Positions 25,691 through 32,773 of a stretch of DNA of 64,000 bases are shown one piece after another. The stretch comes from Alteriqipengyuania bathyomarina_B (GTDB taxonomy: Bacteria; Pseudomonadota; Alphaproteobacteria; Sphingomonadales; Sphingomonadaceae). The position numbers and the translations under genes are program-made. Each line of letters begins with the position of its first letter. Position 1 is the first letter of the stretch. Location of the stretch: the NCBI RefSeq assembly GCF_038594605.1, contig NZ_JBCFZM010000001.1, forward strand, positions 806,001 through 870,000. Reading direction: 5' to 3'. Under the pieces are notes generated by a model. The model did no database searches, was not told the DNA's origin, and was given only the letters and a program-made list of their open reading frames with translations.

Positions 25691-26359
25691 TTAGTCGTTC
25701 CGGGAATGATTGGCGAGACGGCCCATGATGGCCGCCACATAGGCTTGCGTCTCGCGGATGCGCGGCACGCCATTGGCGCGAATGACGCGCCCGGGGCCGG
25801 CATTATAGGCTGCGAGTGCTTTTTCGAGATCGCCGTCGAACCGGTCGAGCTGTTCGCGCAGGTAACGCGCCCCGCCCTCCAGATTGGCGAAGGGATCTTT
25901 CGGGTCGACGCCAAGGTCGCGCGCGGTGCCCGGCATCAGCTGCGCCAGACCACGGGCTCCTACCGGCGACACGGCGTTTTCACGCCAGCGGCTTTCCTGC
26001 CACACCAGCGCTTCGATCAGGCTGGGGCTAAGATCGAACCGGGCCGAAAGCTCTGCGACCTTGGCCTGGTAATGTGCGGGGACGCCGCGCGCGGTCAGGC
26101 GCGGATCGGTGGTGACGATCGCGGGCAACCCCTCGACCGCCTGCTTTCCATCCAGCGAGACGATCTGCGCGTCCAGACTGCGGAGCGCGGCAGACTGCGC
26201 CGCGGTCAGCTCAAGACCTGCGGCGGGCATGCCTACCCGATGGCCCGCGATCCAGCGCGCGCCATCCTCCGAGATTTCCATAACGTCGGCCCGCGCAGGG
26301 GCCGTAAGCAGGGTCAGCATCGCGAATATCGCGAGCCGACCAGATGTCCCGAGAATCAT
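25691..26359 (-). CDS. virB1: VirB1-like lytic transglycosylase
   Basis: A 222-residue secreted SLT-domain enzyme. A signal peptide ends near TAPARA. The catalytic Glu lies in VWQESRWRENAVSPVGARGL, followed by AQLMPGTARDLGVDP and LAAYNAGPGRV, the complete SLT motif set. It opens peptidoglycan for the secretion channel. The start at 26359 has GGAGGG four bases upstream. It is the first gene of the virB run. Confidence 0.92.
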   Translation of the reverse strand: MILGTSGRLAIFAMLTLLTAPARADVMEISEDGARWIAGHRVGMPAAGLELTAAQSAALRSLDAQIVSLDGKQAVEGLPAIVTTDPRLTARGVPAHYQAKVAELSARFDLSPSLIEALVWQESRWRENAVSPVGARGLAQLMPGTARDLGVDPKDPFANLEGGARYLREQLDRFDGDLEKALAAYNAGPGRVIRANGVPRIRETQAYVAAIMGRLANHSRND

Positions 26360-26510
26360 CGAGCCCTCCGTCCTGTCGCCTTGCGCATCATACATGACAG
26401 CGCAGTGACAAGCGACTGGATGGTTCCCGCTCGTTATCTCGATTTCGCAACGGCTTGCCGCTGCAACGGACCCGCCATTTAAGGCCGAAACTGCCGGCGC
26501 GGCGCGCCGA

Positions 26511-26834
26511 TCAGCGGCTGGCGATCTTGTCCCGGCGGGCCGCGAAATCACCGTTTTCGAGCATCTTCAAACCGTCACGGGCGAGATCCGCCGGATAGAC
26601 GAAGCGTCCGTCGGTCGTTTCCAGCGTGTAATCCACGCGCATTGCGCGAACCTTCTCGAAAGCGACCCGGGCTGCCTCGGTCTCACCCGCAATGGCCAGT
26701 TCGACACCGAGATTGAGCAGCTTCGCGGGATCGGTCTCCGTCTTGACCTGCGCCACCGGCTGCATTTGATCCTGCGTGGCCATCTGCGGGCTCTGCAACA
26801 TCATTGCACTGGCGATCATTGCCTGAATCATCAT
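26511..26834 (-). CDS. Hypothetical protein, 107 residues, upstream of virB cluster
   Basis: A short protein with a hydrophobic, methionine-rich start, a Gln/Thr-rich stretch (residues 15-35), then a soluble helical part with LLNLGVELAIAGETEAARVAFEKVRA that resembles a single TPR-like helical pair. The codon pattern fits its neighbours. It lies 151 bases before virB1 on the same strand and could be cotranscribed with the cluster. No family recognised. Confidence 0.6.
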   Translation of the reverse strand: MMIQAMIASAMMLQSPQMATQDQMQPVAQVKTETDPAKLLNLGVELAIAGETEAARVAFEKVRAMRVDYTLETTDGRFVYPADLARDGLKMLENGDFAARRDKIASR

Positions 26835-26896
26835 GTTCCACTCTCCTGTCTTTCAGGAGTGGATTATGCACTTCAGCCCCAAGATTGCAACAAATC

Positions 26897-26912
26897 TGTA
26901 ATATTGTAATAT
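26897..26912. promoter_or_regulatory. Tandem 8-bp repeat in AT-rich upstream region
   Basis: TGTAATAT occurs twice back to back in an AT-rich patch just upstream of the 107-residue gene (start 26834) that precedes virB1. It could be part of a promoter or a regulator site for that transcript. No factor is recognised. Confidence 0.35.
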
Positions 26913-27046
26913 ATGAGTCACGTAGGGATTGCGCCGACGCCCCGGTTTCTCTGGCATTGCGGCCATTTGCTGACCGATATAGCACTGTAACAAAGCGCGG
27001 CGCACGTACCCGCGCGCCGCACTGCCCGCCCTGCCAGAGATGAGAG

Positions 27047-27505
27047 TCAGGCGTCCGCAGGACGCTTCTTCTGCAATCCGCTGCGCTTGCAGCTCGCGAC
27101 CAGATCGCCGTGCTGGTTGAAGGCGCGATGTTCGAAGGTGACGATCCCCGCTTCGGGGCGTGACTTGCTCTCGCGCAGGGCCACGATCTCGGTCTGGATA
27201 TTGATCGTGTCTCCATGGAAGAGCGGCTTCGGAAAACGCACCTCGTCCCACCCCAGGTTGGCGACGGCCGTGCCCAGCGTCGTGTCGTTGACCGAGATGC
27301 CGACCATCACCGACAGCGTGAAGCACGAATTGACGATCCGGGTGCCGAACTCGGTGCCCTTCATGTACTCCTCATCCAAATGCAGTTGCGCCGGATTGTG
27401 GGTCATGCAGGTGAACATGACATTGTCCGTCTCGGTCACCGTGCGGCGGATCGGGTGGTCGATCACCTGCCCCACTTCCATATCGTCGAACCAGATCCCG
27501 GCCAT
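27047..27505 (-). CDS. MaoC-family hydratase/dehydratase
   Basis: A 152-residue hot-dog-fold protein. FDDMEVGQVIDHPIRRTVTE and FTCMTHNPAQLHLDEEYMKG carry the conserved Asn-Pro and His of the MaoC/R-hydratase active site, acting on enoyl-CoA or related thioesters (mesaconyl-CoA hydratase-like enzymes are close relatives). The ATG at 27505 is chosen because the GGAG upstream sits too close to the ATG at 27511. Confidence 0.88.
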   Translation of the reverse strand: MAGIWFDDMEVGQVIDHPIRRTVTETDNVMFTCMTHNPAQLHLDEEYMKGTEFGTRIVNSCFTLSVMVGISVNDTTLGTAVANLGWDEVRFPKPLFHGDTINIQTEIVALRESKSRPEAGIVTFEHRAFNQHGDLVASCKRSGLQKKRPADA

Positions 27506-27633
27506 GTGCATCTCTCCTGCGTTTGTGAGCCTTTGTCGCGGGCCTAGCCATGGGCTGTGAGCGCGCAAACCATTTTCCTACTCGCCAAGAGGTGGTTACT
27601 GGACTCGGCTCCATCAGACCGGAGCCTTTCCCC

Positions 27634-28047
27634 ATGCCCCTCATCGAAAGCCTGATCGGCCCCCTCGCCTCGATCGTCGACAAGATCATTCCCGACAAGG
27701 AAGCGCGCGCGAAAGCCAAGCTCGAGCTGCTCGCGCTGGAGGGTTCCCATGAACTCAAGCAGATCGAGGCGCGGATGGCTGCGATCGTGGCAGAGGCGCA
27801 GTCCGCCGACCCGTGGACCAGCCGCGCAAGGCCCAGCTTCCTCTACGTGATGTATGCGATGATCCTGTTCGCGCTGCCGATGGGCGTGCTCTCTGCTTTC
27901 GATGCGCGCATGGCGGTGAACATCGGCAACGGGATGACGGCCTACCTGCGCGGCCTGCCGGAGGAACTCTACGCGCTCTTCGGCACCGGCTACCTCGGCT
28001 ACACCGCCGCGCGCCAATGGGGGAAGGTCAAGGGGGTGGAACGGTAG
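27634..28047 (+). CDS. 3TM holin of gene-transfer-agent type
   Basis: A 137-residue protein: an N-terminal amphipathic region with IVDKIIPDKEARAKAKLELL, the short motif DPWTSRARPSFLYVMYAMIL, and two or three hydrophobic segments. This matches the '3TM holin for gene-transfer release' family that permeabilises the inner membrane in alphaproteobacterial GTA release. No GTA capsid or endolysin genes adjoin it. GGAG nine bases upstream supports the start. Confidence 0.85.
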   Translation: MPLIESLIGPLASIVDKIIPDKEARAKAKLELLALEGSHELKQIEARMAAIVAEAQSADPWTSRARPSFLYVMYAMILFALPMGVLSAFDARMAVNIGNGMTAYLRGLPEELYALFGTGYLGYTAARQWGKVKGVER

Positions 28048-28093
28048 GCTCTAGGTTTCAAGTCGGGGTCGGAAGCGGACGGCAAGGTCCGAA

Positions 28094-28357
28094 TCAGGGT
28101 TTACGGTCAAGATGTTCCCTCAATGCCAGAACTTCCTTCACCTCTGCATAGGCTCTTTTCCAAGCCGGTTCTGACTTGAAAAGGATCAGGTGCGACACTG
28201 ACGCTACCTCGCCCTCCGTCATATCGCACCATTCCAGATCATCTTCGCACCAGCGGAGCCGTTTGAGTCTCGCCAGAAGTGCTCCTGTGGGCATCCCTTC
28301 AAGCTCTTCACGCGAGAGCGGCGCCAAAGCGCGGGAAATGCCCATACCCTTCTTCAT
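28094..28357 (-). CDS. Hypothetical protein, 87 residues
   Basis: A small soluble protein, basic at the N-terminus, with LSREELEGMPTGALLARLKRLRWCEDD and a tryptophan-containing helical C-terminus. It has no signal peptide or membrane segment. Convergent with the holin gene. The ORF has plausible composition, but I recognise no family, so its reality rests on composition and its start codon. Confidence 0.5.
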   Translation of the reverse strand: MKKGMGISRALAPLSREELEGMPTGALLARLKRLRWCEDDLEWCDMTEGEVASVSHLILFKSEPAWKRAYAEVKEVLALREHLDRKP

Positions 28358-28450
28358 TCGCCACGATTACCGTAGACCACGGATGTCCACAACGGAGTCG
28401 TCAGCGGACATGAGCTTTCACCCGCTCGCAGCCCTCGCTAAGACAACGCG

Positions 28451-28885
28451 ATGCCCACCACCCTCTTCATCCTCAACGGCCCGAACCTCAACCTGCTCGG
28501 CACGCGCGAGCCGGAGATTTACGGCACTACCACGCTCGCCGAGATCGAGGCGGCGTGTATCGCCAAGGCTCGCGAGCACGGCCTCAGGGTCGACTTCCGA
28601 CAGACCAACCACGAAGGCACGCTGGTCGACTGGCTGCACGAGGCGCACGCAGGCGGCGCGAAGGCGGTCATCATCAACGCTGCAGCCTATACCCACACCT
28701 CGATCGCGCTACTCGATGCCGCCAAGGCGATTACCCCGCCGGTGATCGAGGTGCATCTGTCCGACCCGCAGACTCGCGCGGATTTCCGCCACCGGTCCTT
28801 TATCGGGCAGGCGGCGGACCAGTGCTTCAAGGGCAAAGGCCTCGCCTCTTATCTCGAAGCGATCGACGCTGCCGCTGCCCTCTAA
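28451..28885 (+). CDS. aroQ: Type II 3-dehydroquinate dehydratase
   Basis: A 144-residue dodecameric enzyme of the shikimate pathway. ILNGPNLNLLGTREPEIYG, QTNHEGTLVDWLHEA and IINAAAYTHTSIAL contain the catalytic Tyr, Asn and His. It precedes accB-accC with a 65-base gap; this order is common in Alphaproteobacteria. Confidence 0.97.
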   Translation: MPTTLFILNGPNLNLLGTREPEIYGTTTLAEIEAACIAKAREHGLRVDFRQTNHEGTLVDWLHEAHAGGAKAVIINAAAYTHTSIALLDAAKAITPPVIEVHLSDPQTRADFRHRSFIGQAADQCFKGKGLASYLEAIDAAAAL

Positions 28886-28950
28886 ACCTTGCATGAACGC
28901 GCAGCCGGGAGCATACGCGCCGCTCCCCATTTCACGGATCAAGGTCTTAC

Positions 28951-29442
28951 ATGGCAGAAGATAGCCACAAATCCGGTCGCAAGTCGCAGATGAACGTCGA
29001 CATCACGCTCGTCCGCGAGCTTGCCGAGCTTCTTTCCGAAACCGGCCTCTCCGAAATCGAGGTCGAAGATGGTGATCGCAAGTTGCGTGTCGCGCGCGAA
29101 TTGCAGGCGACCTACGCCGCGCCCGTGCAGCACGCACAGCCTGCCCCCGCAGCGGCTCCCGCAGCTGTCGATGCGACGCAATCCACCCCTGCCGCCGGGC
29201 CGGACCTTTCGAGCGCGGTCCCTTCGCCGATGGTAGGCACGGTCTACCTCGCGCCCGAACCCGGCGCCAAAGACTTCATTTCGGTCGGCGACAAGGTTTC
29301 CGAAGGCCAGACCATCCTGATCGTCGAGGCGATGAAGGTGATGAACCCGATCACCGCCCCGCGCGCCGGGACCGTACGCCAGATTCTGGTCGACAATGCC
29401 CAGCCGGTCGAGTTCGACCAGCCGCTGGTCGTCATCGACTGA
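28951..29442 (+). CDS. accB: Biotin carboxyl carrier protein of acetyl-CoA carboxylase
   Basis: A 163-residue carrier with the biotinylation motif IVEAMKVMNPI near residue 132 in a lipoyl-like C-terminal domain, an Ala/Pro-rich linker (residues 50-75) and an N-terminal dimerisation region. It carries CO2 from AccC to the carboxyltransferase for malonyl-CoA synthesis. accC follows after 11 bases. Confidence 0.96.
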   Translation: MAEDSHKSGRKSQMNVDITLVRELAELLSETGLSEIEVEDGDRKLRVARELQATYAAPVQHAQPAPAAAPAAVDATQSTPAAGPDLSSAVPSPMVGTVYLAPEPGAKDFISVGDKVSEGQTILIVEAMKVMNPITAPRAGTVRQILVDNAQPVEFDQPLVVID

Positions 29443-29453
29443 GGACGCAAAGC

Positions 29454-30803
29454 ATGGCCATAACCCGCATCCTGATCGCCAATCGCGGCGAAATCGCGCT
29501 GCGCATCCACCGCGCGGCCCACGAGATGGGCATCGAGACGGTTGCTGTGCACTCCACCGCCGATGCCGACGCGATGCACGTGCGGCTCGCCGATCATGCC
29601 GTTTGCATCGGCCCGCCCGCTGCCAGCGAGAGCTATCTGAACGTCGCCAACATCATCTCGGCGGCCGAAGTCAGCCAGGCGGATGCGATCCACCCCGGCT
29701 ATGGTTTCCTGTCGGAAAACGCCAAATTCGCCGAAATCGTGGAGGCGCACGACCTCGCATGGATCGGGCCCAAGCCCGAACATATCCGCACCATGGGCGA
29801 CAAGGTGACCGCGAAGGCGACGGCAGGCAAATTGGGCCTTCCGTTGGTCCCGGGCAGCCCCGGCGCCGTCGCGACGGTCGAGGAAGCGAAGCGGATCGCC
29901 GCCGAAATCGGCTATCCGGTGCTCGTCAAGGCCGCGAGCGGCGGCGGCGGACGCGGCATGAAGGTCGTGCCGAGCGAGGACCTGCTCGAGGGTCTGATGA
30001 GCCAGGCCAAGAACGAGGCGAAATCCGCCTTTGGCGACGACACGGTCTATCTCGAGAAATACCTCGGCAATCCGCGCCACATCGAGTTTCAGGTGTTCGG
30101 CGATGGCAAAGGCAACGCAATCCATCTGGGCGAGCGCGACTGTTCACTCCAGCGCCGCCACCAGAAGGTGCTCGAGGAAGCGCCGTCGCCCGTTCTTTCG
30201 ACCGAAGAGCGCAATCGGATGGGCGAAATCTGCGCGCAGGCGATGCGCGACATGGCCTATCGCGGCGCGGGCACGATCGAGTTCCTGTGGGAAAACGGCG
30301 AGTTCTTCTTTATCGAGATGAACACCCGCCTGCAGGTCGAGCATCCGGTGACCGAGGCGATCACCGGGGTCGATCTTGTACGCGAGCAGATCCGTATTGC
30401 CGAGGGCAAGCCCCTGTCGGTGACGCAGGAGGAAATCGAGTTCAAGGGCCATGCGATCGAGTGCCGGATCAACGCCGAAGACCCGTTCACCTTCGCCCCC
30501 TCCCCCGGCAAGGTCAGCTATTACCACTCCGCGGGCGGTATGCATGTGCGCGTCGATAGCGGGCTCTACGCGGGCTATTCGATCCCGCCCTACTATGATT
30601 CGATGATCGCAAAGCTGATCGTCTATGGCCGGACCCGCGAGGGCTGCATCATGCGGCTCAAGCGCGCGCTGGAGGAAATGGTCGTCGAAGGTCCCAAGAC
30701 CAACATCCCGCTCCACCAGGCGCTGCTGAAAGAGCCGGACATCCTCAATGGCGACTATTCGATCAAGTGGCTGGAGGAATGGCTCGCCGAGCGGGAGAGC
30801 TAG
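29454..30803 (+). CDS. accC: Biotin carboxylase subunit of acetyl-CoA carboxylase
   Basis: A 449-residue ATP-grasp enzyme. ITRILIANRGEIALRIHRAA, the glycine-rich ASGGGGRGMKVV, and IEMNTRLQVEHPVTEAITG are complete. It carboxylates the AccB biotin with bicarbonate and ATP. It forms an operon with accB. Full family length. Confidence 0.97.
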   Translation: MAITRILIANRGEIALRIHRAAHEMGIETVAVHSTADADAMHVRLADHAVCIGPPAASESYLNVANIISAAEVSQADAIHPGYGFLSENAKFAEIVEAHDLAWIGPKPEHIRTMGDKVTAKATAGKLGLPLVPGSPGAVATVEEAKRIAAEIGYPVLVKAASGGGGRGMKVVPSEDLLEGLMSQAKNEAKSAFGDDTVYLEKYLGNPRHIEFQVFGDGKGNAIHLGERDCSLQRRHQKVLEEAPSPVLSTEERNRMGEICAQAMRDMAYRGAGTIEFLWENGEFFFIEMNTRLQVEHPVTEAITGVDLVREQIRIAEGKPLSVTQEEIEFKGHAIECRINAEDPFTFAPSPGKVSYYHSAGGMHVRVDSGLYAGYSIPPYYDSMIAKLIVYGRTREGCIMRLKRALEEMVVEGPKTNIPLHQALLKEPDILNGDYSIKWLEEWLAERES

Positions 30804-30810
30804 GCCTCGG

Positions 30811-31515
30811 TCACGCCGGTTTGCGCGTGTGCCAGCCGCGTATCATGAACGCCTGATAGAACGGAACGGGCTTGGCGAAGCCCGCCTCGCGCCACAGCGC
30901 CTCGGTTTCGGCAGGCCCGACCACGCTCAGCGTGTGGCGTAAGGTCTCGCCGAGCGAGGCGAGCGATTCCTCGCTGGCTCCCATCATCGCATGCACCTGC
31001 TTCCAGTCTTCGAGCATTTCAGGGAAGCCCGGTGCGTCGAGGTCACAACTGATCTCCGCGCTGACAAAGCGGCCACCCGGGGCCAGGCGGTCGTATATCG
31101 CACGATAGAACTCCGGGCGATCTTTGCGCTGGACAAAGTGCGCGACAAGGAGGCTGACGGCCGCGTCGAATTCGTCTCGGGGTGCGTCAGCGACGTATCC
31201 TGGCACGAGCTCGCAACGGGCTCCGATTCCGGCCTCATCCAGTCGATGCCGCGCAACCTCCAGCATTTCGGCGGAAGGATCGACACCGACAAACGAAAGA
31301 TCGGGACGCTCGCTTGCCAGCGCAAAGATATCCGCCCCTGTCCCGACGCCCACGCACAGGACCCTGGCCTGTTCCGGGAGGCTGGAGAGCACAAGCCGCA
31401 TCTGGAAATGCAGGCAGTCCGAGAGAGGTTTGAGACCCGCGTTGCGCTGGTCGTAAGCTTCCGCCATTTCCTGATTGAAGAAGTCGGACGGTCTGAAGGA
31501 AGCGTGCTTATTCAT
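30811..31515 (-). CDS. Class I SAM-dependent methyltransferase
   Basis: A 234-residue protein with motif I ARVLCVGVGTGADIFALA, the acidic SFVGVDPSAEML and the APGGRFVSAEIS post-motif. The substrate cannot be read. I chose the ATG at 31515, with AAGG four bases upstream; an ATG at 31530 adds five residues. The two ATGs are the tips of a 17-base palindrome (listed separately). It converges with accC. Confidence 0.85.
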   Translation of the reverse strand: MNKHASFRPSDFFNQEMAEAYDQRNAGLKPLSDCLHFQMRLVLSSLPEQARVLCVGVGTGADIFALASERPDLSFVGVDPSAEMLEVARHRLDEAGIGARCELVPGYVADAPRDEFDAAVSLLVAHFVQRKDRPEFYRAIYDRLAPGGRFVSAEISCDLDAPGFPEMLEDWKQVHAMMGASEESLASLGETLRHTLSVVGPAETEALWREAGFAKPVPFYQAFMIRGWHTRKPA

Positions 31516-31530
31516 GATACCTTGTATCAT
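31514..31530. promoter_or_regulatory. Palindrome spanning the methyltransferase start
   Basis: ATGATAC, three bases, then GTATCAT: a perfect 7-base-arm dyad exactly over the methyltransferase start codon(s). It could be an operator or a small hairpin that hides the initiation region. No regulator is recognised. Confidence 0.4.
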
Positions 31531-31604
31531 AGGCAGCTCGCTTCTGCCATTCAAGCGCGCTGTCCCGCTAAATCGCAAACATGTCCGGTCGCTCGGATCC
31601 GCCC

Positions 31605-32039
31605 CTAGTCGAAGGTAAAACCCGCCGCCTTGGCTTCTGCGATCACTTCCTCGCCCGTCTGTCGCAGATGATCGCCTTCGATCCGGCACCAGGCGGCACG
31701 CTCGTTGACGAAGATTTCTTTCTCGATCGCGTGGCCGGCGGCCTCATCGAACAGGCCCGCAGAAAAGCTGCGTCCACCGGTCGGCAGGAAACGATACCAC
31801 AAGTTGCTGCCGCATCGGGAACAGAAGGCGCGTTCGGCCCACTCGCTCGAGCGATAGACCCCTATCGACTCCTCTCCGTCAATCTCCGCCTTTTCACCGG
31901 TTTGCGCAGAGTAGAATGACCCGGCCCAGCGGCGGCACATGGCGCACTGGCATATCTCGATCTCACGCGCCGGATCGGTGAGCACGATCTGAACCGCGCC
32001 ACAAAGGCAGTGACCGGAAAGGGAGGGCGCCCGGGTCAT
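31605..32039 (-). CDS. GFA-family (glutathione-dependent formaldehyde-activating-like) protein
   Basis: A 144-residue zinc protein with the GFA cysteine pattern: SGHCLCGAVQ, ICQCAMCRRW and FCSRCGSNLWYR. The family includes Gfa of methylotrophs, but many members have unknown roles, so no reaction is assigned. Downstream of, and possibly cotranscribed with, the Lrp-type regulator gene. Confidence 0.9.
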   Translation of the reverse strand: MTRAPSLSGHCLCGAVQIVLTDPAREIEICQCAMCRRWAGSFYSAQTGEKAEIDGEESIGVYRSSEWAERAFCSRCGSNLWYRFLPTGGRSFSAGLFDEAAGHAIEKEIFVNERAAWCRIEGDHLRQTGEEVIAEAKAAGFTFD

Positions 32040-32052
32040 GCCGTAGCCCTGC

Positions 32053-32517
32053 CTACTTGAGCGGAACGCCCGGCGTATATTTGCTGGTGCGGATTGTCAG
32101 CGAAGTCTTCACCGAGGCCACGTTGGGTGCGGGCGTCAGCTTGCTGGTCAGAAATTCCTGGAAGCTCTGCAGGTCGCGGCTGACGATCTTCAAAATGAAA
32201 TCGATCTCGCCGTTGAGCATGTGGACCTCGCGCACTTCGTCGAGGTCCTGCATCGCGGCTTCGAACTCGCGCAGCGATTCTTCCGCCTGGCTCTTCAGGC
32301 TGACCATCGCAAACACCACGATCGCGAAGCCAAGCTTCGACGGTTCGAGATCGGCATGGTAGCCACGAATCACGCCCATATCTTCCAGCGCGCGCACCCG
32401 GCGAAGGCATGGCGGCGCGGTCAGCCCGACGCGGCGTGCCAGTTCCACGTTCGTGACACGCCCTTCGGCCTGCAATTCCTGCAGCAACTGGCGATCGATC
32501 TCATCAAGATTGGCCAC
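32053..32517 (-). CDS. Lrp/AsnC-family transcriptional regulator
   Basis: A 154-residue regulator: an N-terminal winged helix-turn-helix (NLDEIDRQLLQELQAEGRV, then VELARRVGLTAPPCLRRVRAL) and a C-terminal RAM ligand domain with VREVHMLNGEIDFILKIV. It is close to the global Lrp type. The start is a GTG at 32517, six bases after a GAGAGGGG run; a GTG at 32523 is less well spaced. Confidence 0.92.
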   Translation of the reverse strand: MANLDEIDRQLLQELQAEGRVTNVELARRVGLTAPPCLRRVRALEDMGVIRGYHADLEPSKLGFAIVVFAMVSLKSQAEESLREFEAAMQDLDEVREVHMLNGEIDFILKIVSRDLQSFQEFLTSKLTPAPNVASVKTSLTIRTSKYTPGVPLK

Positions 32518-32773
32518 GGCCACCCCTCTCGCAACAAATCAACGTCCCTGAAGCCATCCACGCGATTCCTGAAAGGATCATCTTTGTAAATAATTCGAAC
32601 GGCTAACATTATTGTTCATGACAGCGAATGTCCCGCTTTGCAACGTGGGGACTGACTGTCATTCCTACGCCGTGTTAAAGGGTTATGAACCATCCACGTC
32701 GTGCCGCGAGGGTCGGCGAAATACCCCCTACCGCGTAAGATCCTTCTCGCCGGAGCCTGCCACCGCAAACCCT

